Notes: generated from the sequence alone by a model not told the origin. Positions 1 through 7,964 are shown, counted from the first letter of the stretch. The stretch is 64,000 bases of DNA from Prevotella sp. DNF00663 (GCF_001553265.1 NZ_KQ960601.1:62001-126000), one strand, 5' to 3'. Program-made: numbers and translations.

Positions 1-329
1 AACTTATCTTGATTCATGCGACTCTCCGCACGAAAATTGAATATCTGATAGATGTAGGGATTCAGTTTGACAGCCTCCGTAAAGTCACTTTCTGCCCCAG
101 CATAATCACCCAAACACTCTTTGGCCACTCCCCGATAATACCAAGGCTGGTACAGATACGGTTTCCCCGAAAGAATATTGTTGCAATGCTGAATAGCAAC
201 CACATAGTCATGATAGTCCAATGCAATCTCTGCTGAGATTAAAAGTCTGTTCGTGTTGTACTGCGCTCGCATAGAAACGGTACACCACAAGAACAATATC
301 AAGACTACAAGTTTTCTATTCTTCATCAT
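1..329 (-). CDS. TPR-repeat protein, N-terminal part (cut by window edge)
   Basis: Reading the minus strand from an ATG at 329 gives an open frame of 109 codons that leaves the window at its left edge. It starts MMKNRKLVVL with a hydrophobic stretch ending near MRAQ, a likely signal peptide, so the protein should be exported. The next part (about residues 28-95) contains helix pairs of TPR type, for example YLYQPWYYRGVAKECLGDY followed by AESDFTEAVKLNP. TPR proteins act as protein-binding scaffolds; no specific partner can be read. It starts 18 bases after the def stop, so it is probably the last visible member of the SPOR-ruvX-def operon. The second ATG (326) is an equally possible start. 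Confidence 0.72.
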   Translation of the reverse strand, partial: MMKNRKLVVLILFLWCTVSMRAQYNTNRLLISAEIALDYHDYVVAIQHCNNILSGKPYLYQPWYYRGVAKECLGDYAGAESDFTEAVKLNPYIYQIFNFRAESRMNQDK

Positions 330-347
330 CGCAAACTAAGAATTATC

Positions 348-911
348 TTATTTGCGAGCTACCTTTACGCGATAACTGCAACTGAATTTGCCCTTGACAA
401 TGGACTTTAATTTACTACTGATAATCTGTTTACGGAATGGAGTCAGATGGTCTACAAACATTTTTCCATCCAAATGGTCAAACTCATGTTGCATGACACG
501 AGCCAAATAACCATCTATCCATTCCTCATGCTCGGTAAAATCAGGATCCATCCACTTCACGCGAATGCGCGAATAACGTGGCACTCCCTCGTGAATACCG
601 GGAATCGAGAGGCATCCCTCTTCCATCGTCACCTTCTTAGAAGTTTCGTCTATCTCCAAGATATGGGGATTGATGTAAGCATGACGGAAGTCTTTATATT
701 CGGGTAAATCACCACTCAACACATCCAAATCAATCACCGCCAAGCGAATAGCTTTTCCTATCTGCGGTGCGGCAAGCCCTACACCTTCGCTAGCTGTAAG
801 CGTTTCAAACATGTCGGCAATGAGTTTGTCAAGTTCAGGATAATCAGGTGTGATGTCTTCTGTCACTTTACGAAGCACACCCTGACCATAAGTATAAATG
901 GGTAATATCAC
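348..911 (-). CDS. def: Peptide deformylase
   Basis: Removes the formyl group from the initiator methionine of nascent proteins in the cytoplasm, using a bound metal ion. All three family motifs are present: GVGLAAPQIG (about 43-52), EGCLS with metal ligand Cys100, and QHEFDH with ligands His142 and His146 and catalytic Glu143. The 187-residue length is normal. The start codon is GTG, because an in-frame TAG lies 9 bases upstream and no ATG is available; a purine-rich stretch precedes it. It lies 46 bases after ruvX and 18 bases before the TPR gene, in a housekeeping operon. No defect is seen. Confidence 0.95.
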   Translation of the reverse strand: MILPIYTYGQGVLRKVTEDITPDYPELDKLIADMFETLTASEGVGLAAPQIGKAIRLAVIDLDVLSGDLPEYKDFRHAYINPHILEIDETSKKVTMEEGCLSIPGIHEGVPRYSRIRVKWMDPDFTEHEEWIDGYLARVMQHEFDHLDGKMFVDHLTPFRKQIISSKLKSIVKGKFSCSYRVKVARK

Positions 912-957
912 TTTCTCGTTCTAATTTATTTTTTGTTGTTTCTGTGTTTATTCGGCC

Positions 958-1377
958 TTATAGCCTACGGCTCGACATATAATCCTGCAAGATAATAGTC
1001 GCGCTGATTTCATCTACCAGTCCTTTGTTCTCCCTTCTGACTTTCTTCCCCACTCCACTTTCTATCAACACGCGATGAGCAAGCACCGATGTGAACCGTT
1101 CATCATAATAGTCGATGGGAATTTCGGGATGAGCATTGCGCCAACGATTGACAAATTGCTGCACACGCTGTAGGTTCTCGCTCGGCAATCCATTGGTTTG
1201 CATAGGCTTACCTATGACCAATTGCTCCACCGGCTCGCGTCCAATATACTGTTGGAGATAGTCGAATAGTTCAGACGTAGAAACAGTCGCCAATCCGTTA
1301 GCAATAAGTTTTAACGGATCGGTGACTGCAAGTCCTGTACGTTTCTTACCGTAATCTATAGCAAGTATACGTCCCAC
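958..1377 (-). CDS. ruvX: YqgF/RuvX family RNase H-fold nuclease (putative Holliday junction resolvase)
   Basis: The 139-residue protein begins with the family signature MGRILAIDYGKKRTGLA, where Asp8 is the first acidic residue of the RNase H-like site. It continues with VIGKPMQTNG and the C-terminal DEISATIILQDYM, which supplies the last conserved Asp. The family is linked to processing of 16S rRNA 3' ends and, from fold, to Holliday junctions; the latter is not proved in Bacteroidetes. The start is GTG, forced by a TGA immediately upstream. It begins 16 bases after the SPOR lipoprotein stop and is followed by def. Confidence 0.9.
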   Translation of the reverse strand: MGRILAIDYGKKRTGLAVTDPLKLIANGLATVSTSELFDYLQQYIGREPVEQLVIGKPMQTNGLPSENLQRVQQFVNRWRNAHPEIPIDYYDERFTSVLAHRVLIESGVGKKVRRENKGLVDEISATIILQDYMSSRRL

Positions 1378-1393
1378 TCAGTATATGTATGGT

Positions 1394-1876
1394 TTACTTT
1401 TTAAAGAGCAACCATGCATCGGGATACTTACTACGCAAGTCGTCACGACTACGAACAGCATCACTCTTAGACGCAAAAGACGTTGCTACAACACGATACA
1501 TACCGCGTTCGCTGTTAAACACGATAGATGGGGTATAACCTGCAGACTGCAATGTGCTCTGAAGTCCTTCAGCGTTAGCCTTCAAAGAGAAAGAACCAAC
1601 TACCACACCGAATCCGTTAATAGCCGGGCCACTCACTACTGCATAGTTCTCACGGCGCACGGTAGCGTTATCAGCATTGTCTACAACCGTAGTTTGGGTT
1701 ACAGGCTGCTGTGTTACTGGTGTCACTGTCGGAGTAGTTGTCTCTGGTTCGGTTGTTGTCTGTTCCTGTGCTTTAGCTCTTTCATAAGCTTTCTTATAAG
1801 CACTTTCACTCGATTTACAACTTGTAAAAGCCAATGCCACACATAGTCCGGCACATGCTACCATATACTTCTTCAT
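1394..1876 (-). CDS. SPOR-domain lipoprotein
   Basis: A 160-residue secreted protein. Residues 1-20 form a lipoprotein signal with lipobox LAFTSC. A low-complexity linker rich in Thr, Pro and Val follows (about 38-70). The last 75 residues form a SPOR domain (GFGVVVGSFSLKANAEGL, then GMYRVVATSFASKSDA). SPOR domains bind denuded peptidoglycan glycans, typically at the division septum, so a role at the envelope or in division is likely. It is the first gene of the minus-strand set with ruvX, def and the TPR gene. The 225-base gap to the divergent 2102 gene must hold its promoter; no clean minus-strand TAnnTTTG box was found there. Confidence 0.85.
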   Translation of the reverse strand: MKKYMVACAGLCVALAFTSCKSSESAYKKAYERAKAQEQTTTEPETTTPTVTPVTQQPVTQTTVVDNADNATVRRENYAVVSGPAINGFGVVVGSFSLKANAEGLQSTLQSAGYTPSIVFNSERGMYRVVATSFASKSDAVRSRDDLRSKYPDAWLLFKK

Positions 1877-2033
1877 ATTTCTTATTGTTTAGACGATTAA
1901 ACTTAATTGGTCGTTACTAATATTATCTTGCGAAATTACAAAATATCCAATGAATACAGGAGCCAACCCCGCATAAAGATTGTTAAATCGTTTGAATACA
2001 ACCTATTTAACAAAAAATCACCTAGGATACCGG

Positions 2034-2062
2034 TTGCGTTCACAAAACATTTAGTATATTTG
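2034..2062 (+). promoter_or_regulatory. Bacteroidales-type promoter for the YtxH operon
   Basis: TTG at 2034-2036 and TATATTTG at 2055-2062 match the Bacteroides TTTG / TAnnTTTG consensus with an 18-base spacer. Transcription would start near 2069, giving a leader of roughly 33 bases ahead of the ATG at 2102. Confidence 0.6.
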
Positions 2063-2101
2063 CCTAAGACTATTTTTATCGTTTAATTAAAAAACAAGCT
2101 T

Positions 2102-2317
2102 ATGAAGACATTAGGTTATATCGGAGCTTTCCTTGGTGGCGCTATTGCCGGCGCAGCACTTGGCATTCTCATGGCTCCCGAAAAGGGAACAGACACTCGT
2201 AACAAGATTGCTGACACTGTAGAAGACTTCTGCCAGAAGCATAACATCAAACTCACACGTAAGGAAGTAGACGACTTGGTAGACGACATCAAGGACGCCA
2301 GCACCGTTACAGAATAA
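2102..2317 (+). CDS. YtxH domain-containing small membrane protein
   Basis: A 71-residue protein with one N-terminal membrane segment rich in Gly and Ala (IGAFLGGAIAGAALGILMAP), followed by PEKGTDTRNKIADTVEDF, the hallmark of YtxH/YqjD-type envelope proteins. The rest is a charged amphipathic helix. It leads a three-gene operon (gaps of 7 and 7 bases) with a holin-like four-helix protein and a small basic protein. The layout resembles the enterobacterial yqjD-yqjE-yqjK stress operon, which suggests a membrane-stress role; this is inferred from arrangement only. Confidence 0.85.
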   Translation: MKTLGYIGAFLGGAIAGAALGILMAPEKGTDTRNKIADTVEDFCQKHNIKLTRKEVDDLVDDIKDASTVTE

Positions 2318-2324
2318 GGAGTAC

Positions 2325-2675
2325 ATGTTTTCTAACGACAGAAACATCGACAACATCGGGCAACTGGTAGAGGTTGTCAAGCATTACATCGGGCTTCAAA
2401 GCGAATACGTGAAGCTCGATGTAATAGATAAGATTGTGCGTTTGTTCACTGCTATCGCCATAGCGGCGACCTTTGCCCTGCTTCTTTTGTTGGCTCTCAT
2501 CTACCTATCATTTGCACTTGCCTACGCATTGCAACCATTGCTGGGCAGTGTCGGTGCCTTCGGCTTGGTGGCAGGTGGCTATATCTTTATTCTTATTTTA
2601 TTTGTGGCATTCAGAAAGGCATGGATAGAACGTCCACTTGTACGCTTCTTAGCAAGCCTTCTCATGTCTAAATAA
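2325..2675 (+). CDS. Phage-holin-family / YqjE-like membrane protein
   Basis: A 116-residue protein with an amphipathic N-terminus (residues 1-40) and two long hydrophobic segments (about 44-72 and 77-97), ending with a basic tail. This is the pattern of the DUF1469/YqjE family, which databases label phage holin. No phage gene is nearby, and the neighbours are a YtxH protein and a small basic protein, so a host envelope role is far more likely than cell lysis. The start ATG is 7 bases after the preceding stop with GGAG just upstream. Confidence 0.8.
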   Translation: MFSNDRNIDNIGQLVEVVKHYIGLQSEYVKLDVIDKIVRLFTAIAIAATFALLLLLALIYLSFALAYALQPLLGSVGAFGLVAGGYIFILILFVAFRKAWIERPLVRFLASLLMSK

Positions 2676-2682
2676 TTGCATT

Positions 2683-2946
2683 ATGTATACCGACCAGCCA
2701 AACCAACCCATAGAAAGTTTCCGCTCACTCAGCGATATCAGATTGCGCAAAGAAGTGTTGCTCAGCGAGATTCAGCACGATGACAAACGCATCAAAACAC
2801 TTTGGACCGACTTATTCCATGCGCCCAAAGATATGGTTTCATCCACTCCATCCAAACGTTTCTCCGGATTTATGAATACCGGAGCAGGACTTCTTGATGG
2901 CATCATACTAGGATGGAAACTCTATCAGAAGTTCAAAAAGAAATAA
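2683..2946 (+). CDS. Small conserved hypothetical protein (YqjK-like position)
   Basis: An 87-residue soluble-looking protein, not recognised by name. The first half is charged and helical (SDIRLRKEVLLSEIQHDDK); the second contains GAGLLDGIILGWKLYQKFKKK, a short amphipathic or weakly hydrophobic segment with a strongly basic end that could touch the inner face of the membrane. It is the last gene of the YtxH-holin operon and is read in the same direction with a 7-base gap. By order it corresponds to YqjK of the enterobacterial operon, but sequence similarity cannot be claimed. Confidence 0.75.
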   Translation: MYTDQPNQPIESFRSLSDIRLRKEVLLSEIQHDDKRIKTLWTDLFHAPKDMVSSTPSKRFSGFMNTGAGLLDGIILGWKLYQKFKKK

Positions 2947-3002
2947 AGTTGATAGCAAGCAGTTTGTAGACACTTTGAATATAGACTGTTAACTATAAGA
3001 CA

Positions 3003-3065
3003 TAAAAAAAGGAGTACCGCTGTACTCCAACCTTGTTAACCTTAAATCTAATACTATGAAAAACA
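3003..3065 (-). ncRNA. Candidate small RNA, about 60 nt, ending in an intrinsic terminator
   Basis: Starting about 7 bases past the perfect promoter (3101-3071), a minus-strand transcript would begin near 3064. It would run through an unstructured A/T-rich stretch and end in the hairpin GGAGTAC-AGCG-GTACTCC (3028-3011) followed by seven T residues (3010-3004). This is a complete promoter-to-terminator unit with no credible reading frame. It lies between the convergent 2946 and 3541 gene ends. Not identified with any named RNA; tmRNA, RNase P and 6S RNA are excluded by size. Confidence 0.5.
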
Positions 3066-3070
3066 CATTG

Positions 3071-3101
3071 CAAATGTACGAATTATTTAAACACGTGCAA
3101 A
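3071..3101 (-). promoter_or_regulatory. Consensus promoter for a candidate small RNA
   Basis: Read on the minus strand there is TTTG (3101-3098), exactly 19 bases of spacer, then TACATTTG (3078-3071). Both boxes and the spacing match the Bacteroides consensus with no mismatch. No protein gene follows on this strand within the intergenic space; instead a hairpin plus T-run comes about 45 bases later. Confidence 0.65.
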
Positions 3102-3204
3102 CTATGTAAGGATAAAAACGCATTATTATAACAATTATTAACTTATTTGCGACATTTTACCTTCTTAACAAGGCTTTCAGAGCCTCTACAAGCTCCACTT
3201 TCAT

Positions 3205-3294
3205 TTTACTGCCAAAGCCTTGCAAACTCGTTGTTCGGTCTATGCAGCATTACTGAAAAGGCCGAACAGCATTATTGTCCAGCCCCTGCAAGAA
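3205..3294. repeat. R1 interspersed repeat, copy A (GCAGCAATGCTGC family)
   Basis: This 90-base stretch begins TTTTACTGCC and ends CCCTGCAAG. It shares with five other intergenic stretches the units ACTGCC, CAGCATTACTG, GGCCGAACAGCA and a right-hand TGCA end. The arms TGTTCGG and CCGAACA can form a hairpin with CAGCATTACTG in the loop. It lies between two convergent genes. The remaining gene-free sequence from 2947 to 3540 holds the small RNA unit and an AACTCA-rich stretch (about 3295-3340); nothing else was recognised. Confidence 0.65.
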
Positions 3295-3540
3295 GTTGAG
3301 TTGATAAGTCTTTGAGTTTATAACCAATCAACTCATCCGACAAACAAAATATCTTTTGTCCGAAGCACAATCCTATTCACACCTGAATACCTTTAGACTC
3401 TCAGATAATAAGAATATAAAAGACAGATCTGAAAGACTTCCTTATATTCATACACGATAAATATAGAGTACGCTCAGACCTGCCTTTTATCTATTATACA
3501 AAAAAATATCGACGTAACAGCGACCAATAAGTCGCGATAA

Positions 3541-4629
3541 CTATCGCCTTAAATCTAACAAAATTTGCACAATGCGCTCGGCACTACGGCCATCCCAGCG
3601 TTCAGGGATACCGGCTTTCTTCCACTGTCCATTCACCATCCCACTGACAGAGTTGCCTAATAACTCGGCATCTTCGCCCACCAACACATTCGTACCCACC
3701 TTGACAGTCTCGATATGTTCGGTATAACTATTGAGCGTGATACATGGTATTTGGCGGAAAGTAGCCTCTTCGGCCACGTTACCGGAATCGGTAATCACCC
3801 CTTTGGCGTGCTCCATGAGGTATCCGAACTCCAAATATGTCAACGGATTGATAATCTTAAACCCTTCAGCGTCGGCCGGCAAACAAGCCTCGACTACTTC
3901 GGCTGCAGCTCCACGTAACGGTGCAATAATGGGTAATGACTGTGCAGACTCTATTAAACGGGCCAACATAATTTTCAAATTGTCCTCATTAGCCATCAAA
4001 GCCTTGCGATTGAGCGTGAACATCAAGTATTCCCCATCTTTCAAATCATCTGAAACAGCAGGACGTTGCTCCTTTCCGTGGTTCAAACGTAGCGTATCCA
4101 TCAAGATATTCCCAACCATATAAACTTGCGCATTGTCCGTACCGCCACGCGTAGCCATACTGCTACTACCTATCCCGGCAGTGAAAAGAAGATCGCTCAA
4201 GCCATCAATGACAAGCCGATTGATTTCTTTCGGCATATTGATATCAAACGAGCGAGTGCCCGCAACCAAATGAGCCAGACACACACCACGCTTCTTGGTG
4301 ACAATAGCTGCTGCCATCGTGGAGGCCAAATCGTCTACAACGATGACAACATCTGTTGGAGTAGCATCCAAATACTTCTCGAATGCCGACATCACCTGAC
4401 CGGTAAGTTCGTTCAGATTCTCACAGTCTACACCCAAATACATATCGGGACGTGCTATCTCTAAGTCATCAAACAGCGACGGCTCAAGCGTAGGGTCATC
4501 CTCGCTACCAGTATAAATTAATTTGAAATTAATATCCTTACCTTCTTTCGCTGCCCGCTGAATGGCATGGACAATAGGGGCTACCTTCATAAAATTGGGA
4601 CGTGCACCGGCTACAATACAAATATTCAT
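3541..4629 (-). CDS. WecB-like UDP-GlcNAc 2-epimerase homologue with altered active site
   Basis: The 362-residue length, the opening IVAGARPNFMKVAPIV and the C-terminal ITDSGNVAEEA block place it in the non-hydrolysing UDP-N-acetylglucosamine 2-epimerase fold (GT-B). That family makes UDP-ManNAc for surface polysaccharides. Several catalytic positions differ: HVEAG becomes HLVAG (Glu to Val122), and the TxHR block becomes TLNR (His to Asn207). The GDTT loop is VDDLAST, keeping an Asp at 99 or 100; Glu135 in PKEINR is kept. The protein may have a different substrate or no epimerase activity. It stands alone, with a CAAAGGTA box (4679-4686) upstream as its likely -7 element. No glycan genes adjoin it. 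Confidence 0.75.
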   Translation of the reverse strand: MNICIVAGARPNFMKVAPIVHAIQRAAKEGKDINFKLIYTGSEDDPTLEPSLFDDLEIARPDMYLGVDCENLNELTGQVMSAFEKYLDATPTDVVIVVDDLASTMAAAIVTKKRGVCLAHLVAGTRSFDINMPKEINRLVIDGLSDLLFTAGIGSSSMATRGGTDNAQVYMVGNILMDTLRLNHGKEQRPAVSDDLKDGEYLMFTLNRKALMANEDNLKIMLARLIESAQSLPIIAPLRGAAAEVVEACLPADAEGFKIINPLTYLEFGYLMEHAKGVITDSGNVAEEATFRQIPCITLNSYTEHIETVKVGTNVLVGEDAELLGNSVSGMVNGQWKKAGIPERWDGRSAERIVQILLDLRR

Positions 4630-4824
4630 ATCATAAAGTTGTTAAAACGATTCTTATATCATATTTATTCTTGATTGGCAAAGGTAACGATTTAATAGGG
4701 AATACAGCAGGAACAAAGGGAGAAGATTCACAGCCATATGTAAATAACCCTACCAACCATGCCCCAATATACACATTATTGAGTAACTTTGTAGACAATC
4801 ATCGAAAACTAAGAATATAGAGAC

Positions 4825-5373
4825 ATGAAGAAAGCACTTATCAACATCGACTACACCAACGACTTTGTGGCTACCGACGGAAAACTCACTTGTGGCGAAC
4901 CGGGACAGCAGATAGAAGCTGCCATCGTAGATATTACCAAGCAGTTTCACGATGAAGGCGAATTCGTTGTATTCGCTATCGACTTACACAAAACCAATGA
5001 TGAGTTCCATCCGGAGAGCAAACTCTTCCCGCCCCATAACCTTGAAGGCACTGAGGGACGACAACTCTATGGGCAACTGGGCGACTATTACAAAACCATC
5101 AAGGCTGATAAAAACGTCTACTATCTCGACAAAACACGTTATTCGGCCTTTGCTCACACCGATTTAGCCCTACAACTGCGTGTGCGTGGCATTGAAGAGG
5201 TGCATCTAGTAGGTGTCTGTACCGACATCTGCGTGCTTCATACGGCTATGGATGCTTACAACCTTGGCTTTAAAATTGTTGTACATCAGGCTGCCGTAGC
5301 TAGTTTCAATCCACAAGGACATGCTTGGGCGCTCGGTCATTTCGAACACTCGCTCGGTGCAGAAGTGATTTAA
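4825..5373 (+). CDS. pncA: Nicotinamidase (PncA-type cysteine hydrolase)
   Basis: Hydrolyses nicotinamide to nicotinic acid in the NAD salvage pathway. The 182-residue protein keeps the isochorismatase-fold triad: Asp9 in INIDYTNDF, Lys in YLDKTRYSAF and Cys in VGVCTDICVLHTA. The metal-binding residues fall in AIDLHKTNDEFHPES. The wording of these blocks, including KLFPPHN and the C-terminal HFEHSLGAEVI, is that of Gram-positive-type nicotinamidases. It is monocistronic: TAACTTTG at 4784-4791 is a likely -7 box and a strong terminator follows. A related amide hydrolase function cannot be fully excluded. Confidence 0.85.
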   Translation: MKKALINIDYTNDFVATDGKLTCGEPGQQIEAAIVDITKQFHDEGEFVVFAIDLHKTNDEFHPESKLFPPHNLEGTEGRQLYGQLGDYYKTIKADKNVYYLDKTRYSAFAHTDLALQLRVRGIEEVHLVGVCTDICVLHTAMDAYNLGFKIVVHQAAVASFNPQGHAWALGHFEHSLGAEVI

Positions 5374-5391
5374 CGATACGTATATACACTA

Positions 5392-5460
5392 AAAAGCCGG
5401 AGCCAATATCCATTGTCTTCACCTGTAGAAGATGATAGACGGATATTGATTCCGGCTTTT
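5392..5460. terminator. Bidirectional terminator between pncA and the stomatin gene
   Basis: Arms AAAAGCCGGAGCCAATATCC (5392-5411) and the near-complementary GGATATTGATTCCGGCTTTT (5441-5460) form a long stem ending in A-run and T-run, so it can stop transcription from both convergent genes. Confidence 0.8.
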
Positions 5461-5485
5461 GTTATGATTTAATGATAGCTTAGAC

Positions 5486-6439
5486 TTATTCGCCTTTGAA
5501 TAGTTCTTTGATGCCTCCTATGCTTCCCATCACGTTGGTTGCTTCATAAGGCAGGTATACAGTCTTTGCCTTATCGCCCGAAGCCAGTTCTTGCATCATG
5601 GCAATATACTTCTGAGCGAGCAGATAGTTGGCCGGATTGGTGCTCTTGCCCACGGCTTCCGTAATCTTCTCAATAGCCACCGCTTCGGCCTCAGCCTTAC
5701 GGATTCGAGCCTGTGCTTCACCTTCGGCGCGAAGGATAGCCTGCTGTTTGTCGGCCTCAGCTCGGTTGATGGTAGCTGCTTTCTCACCCTCAGACTGCAA
5801 TATCTGCGACTGCTTATCACCCTCGCTTGTAAGAATCATGGCACGCTTATTACGCTCTGCCTGCATCTGTTTCTCCATGGCTTGAAGTACACTTTCGGGC
5901 GGAATGATGTCTTGAAGTTCCACACGGTTCACCTTGATACCCCACTTATTGGTGGCATCATCGAGCACTGCACGCAACTTGGTGTTGATGGTGTCGCGAC
6001 TGGTAAGCGTTTGGTCGAGTTCCAACTCACCAATGATGTTACGCAAAGTGGTCTGCGTAAGCTTCTCAATGGCATTGGGCAGATTGTTGATTTCATACAC
6101 AGCCTTGAATGGATCAACGATTTGGAAATACAACAGAGCATTGATTTGCATCTGAATATTATCCTTGGTAATCACATTCTGCTTGGCAAAATCGTACACT
6201 TGCTCACGTAAATCAATGGTATTCGAATATCGATACATGCCACGCGTCATTGTTACGATAGTCTTCGATTGGTCTATGATTGGAATAATCACGTTGATTC
6301 CGGGTTTAAGCGTAGCATAGTAGCGTCCCAGACGTTCTATTATCATCGTCTCGCTCTGCGAAACTATGACCACAGCCATCTTGACAAAGATAAGCGCCAA
6401 GACGACAATAGCAATCAATACGATAGAGGTTAATGTCAT
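5486..6439 (-). CDS. SPFH/band 7 stomatin-like membrane protein (QmcA type)
   Basis: A 317-residue protein with a single N-terminal membrane anchor (about 3-27), then the band 7 domain (IIERLGRYYATLKPGIN to about residue 180). A long Ala/Glu/Lys/Arg-rich coiled coil follows (about 185-260), and the C-terminal part has YLLAQKYIAMMQELA. Such proteins form large rings in the membrane and modulate proteases and membrane microdomains. It follows the NfeD gene by 31 bases; the NfeD-stomatin pair is widely conserved and the products are thought to work together. Length and domain order match QmcA/paraslipin; no odd features. Confidence 0.9.
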   Translation of the reverse strand: MTLTSIVLIAIVVLALIFVKMAVVIVSQSETMIIERLGRYYATLKPGINVIIPIIDQSKTIVTMTRGMYRYSNTIDLREQVYDFAKQNVITKDNIQMQINALLYFQIVDPFKAVYEINNLPNAIEKLTQTTLRNIIGELELDQTLTSRDTINTKLRAVLDDATNKWGIKVNRVELQDIIPPESVLQAMEKQMQAERNKRAMILTSEGDKQSQILQSEGEKAATINRAEADKQQAILRAEGEAQARIRKAEAEAVAIEKITEAVGKSTNPANYLLAQKYIAMMQELASGDKAKTVYLPYEATNVMGSIGGIKELFKGE

Positions 6440-6470
6440 AATTTGATAGATATTTAGTTTAAAATAAAAA

Positions 6471-6926
6471 TTAGTCTACAGGTTCCACGGTTAGGATGAT
6501 GCTGTCAAGCGACACCACTTTCACCCTACTTCCGACAGCAATGTCTTCAGATACAGTCGGTGCCACGGCTTTCCAATCATCACCATCAATCTTCACACGA
6601 CCGGAAGCGTTGGCCACAATAGTTTCACTCACACGCCCCACACGTCCTATCAAAGCATCAGCATTACTCAATCGCTCGTCGCCACCTGCATGAATATAAG
6701 CTACCAAACGAGGTCTGATGAGCCAAATACTCATAACCGAAGCAACAGCCCAAATAGAAACTTGTGCCCAGAAAGGCACATCAAACAGGCTGACACCGCA
6801 TGCTACGAATGCTCCTATGGCAAAGCAAGTGACGAAGAAGTCGCCCGAAGTAAGTTCAAGGATTAAACATACGAAGACAATAATTGTCCAAAAGAGCCAA
6901 TAATGTTGTGTAAAGTATTCTATCAT
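6471..6926 (-). CDS. NfeD family membrane protein
   Basis: A 151-residue protein with three to four hydrophobic segments (about 9-24, 30-46, 51-72), followed by a soluble beta-rich domain (LIGRVGRVSETI to IILTVEPVD) of the NfeD OB-fold type. It lacks the ClpP-like protease domain, so it is the short form, like E. coli YbbJ. It is the upstream partner of the stomatin-like gene and probably assists assembly or quality control of that membrane complex. Start ATG at 6926; no better alternative. Confidence 0.88.
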   Translation of the reverse strand: MIEYFTQHYWLFWTIIVFVCLILELTSGDFFVTCFAIGAFVACGVSLFDVPFWAQVSIWAVASVMSIWLIRPRLVAYIHAGGDERLSNADALIGRVGRVSETIVANASGRVKIDGDDWKAVAPTVSEDIAVGSRVKVVSLDSIILTVEPVD

Positions 6927-6990
6927 AGCTTATTTTGTGAATATAGGTTCGCGCCTGTAAAGATAAAGAAAAGATTTTTGACTACAAAAA

Positions 6991-7026
6991 AAATGGAGCT
7001 ATAATCTCATGACTATAACTCCATTT
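6991..7026 (-). terminator. Terminator after the M48 peptidase gene
   Basis: Arms AAATGGAGCTATA (6991-7003) and TATAACTCCATTT (7014-7026) form a stem with one mismatch; on the minus strand it is followed by a T-run (6990-6984). Confidence 0.7.
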
Positions 7027-7055
7027 ATATATTTAATAGCTCCTGCTACAACATT

Positions 7056-7964
7056 CTAACGTCTCTTACTCTTGACGGTTGTCTTTCTTGAAGAAGTCTT
7101 TTTCGAAGATTTTGAGGTTGTAGAAGATCCGGATGTTGTTGCCTTGACAGCTGCTCCCGATGCTTGATAATACTTCAAAGCTTCAGGCATCTGCTGCTGT
7201 AAAGCTGCGATACGTTTGGCATCAGAGGGGTGATCGCTAAACATGTCGTTGTTATTACCATTACCTTGTGCCATGCGTTTCCAAAAAGGAATAGCTACTT
7301 CGGGATTATATCCAGCCATGGCAGCAAATATCAAGCCCATATGATCAGCCTCGGTCTCGTTGTCGCGAGAATACTTCAAGTTACGGAACGAGAAATATTG
7401 GCCGGCAACAGCAGAAGCAATACCCGACACATCGCCCAATCCGATAGCCGATAGTACGCTACCACCAATCTGTGTACCATACTGCTGACGCATCTTCTTA
7501 GACATTTGTTCGGCACTATGTTTGGCTACGGCGTGAGCTATCTCATGCCCTAGAACAATAGCCAAGCCTGCTTCGGTTTGTGTGTACGGGAGGAGTCCCT
7601 CGTAAACCACAATCTTACCACCGGGCATACAGAATGCATTGGCCACTTTATCTTGTACCAAATTAAACTCCCAAGCGAAATTCTGAATTTCTGAAGCCAT
7701 ACCATTGTTACGCAAATAAGTCTCTACGGCATTGGCCAAACGTTGTCCTACTCGCTTCACCATGGCAACATTGACAGCATCGGTAGACGTCTTAGCCGTT
7801 TTCATAAACTTGGTATACTCCTGTTTACTCAAACTTAAAACCTCGGCATCCGATACCATTAAGGAATGTTTACGCCCGGTAATTGGCACTGTTGATGTAG
7901 TTCCACAAGAAGCCATCAACATAGATGCCACTAAAGAGAGCAATAATAACTTGCAACTTTTCAT
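7056..7964 (-). CDS. M48 family metallopeptidase, lipoprotein
   Basis: A 302-residue zinc protease anchored in the envelope. Signal and lipobox LMASC end at Cys20. The catalytic motif HEIAH is at 140-144, and the third zinc ligand lies in DNETEAD (about 201-207), typical of the BepA/LoiP-like Oma1 branch of M48 used in outer-membrane protein quality control. The DHPSDAKRIAAL block near 245 is also family-typical. The last 35 residues are a Ser/Thr/Lys/Arg-rich basic tail, which is not part of the fold. CAAAGGTA at 8000-8007 is a probable -7 box. No chaperone gene adjoins it. Confidence 0.9.
   Translation of the reverse strand: MKSCKLLLLSLVASMLMASCGTTSTVPITGRKHSLMVSDAEVLSLSKQEYTKFMKTAKTSTDAVNVAMVKRVGQRLANAVETYLRNNGMASEIQNFAWEFNLVQDKVANAFCMPGGKIVVYEGLLPYTQTEAGLAIVLGHEIAHAVAKHSAEQMSKKMRQQYGTQIGGSVLSAIGLGDVSGIASAVAGQYFSFRNLKYSRDNETEADHMGLIFAAMAGYNPEVAIPFWKRMAQGNGNNNDMFSDHPSDAKRIAALQQQMPEALKYYQASGAAVKATTSGSSTTSKSSKKTSSRKTTVKSKRR

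Noticed and set aside
2325-2675. Holin-like gene as a sign of a prophage
   Set aside because: No phage structural, lysis or integrase gene is nearby; the family name is misleading and a YqjE-like role fits.
3056-3109. 17-codon frame MKNTLQMYELFKHVQTM as a leader peptide
   Set aside because: It coincides with the minus-strand small-RNA promoter boxes and has no ribosome site or downstream gene on the plus strand.
5591-6211. 206-codon open frame on the plus strand
   Set aside because: It is fully opposite the stomatin-like gene, has no known motif and arises from codon bias of the real gene.
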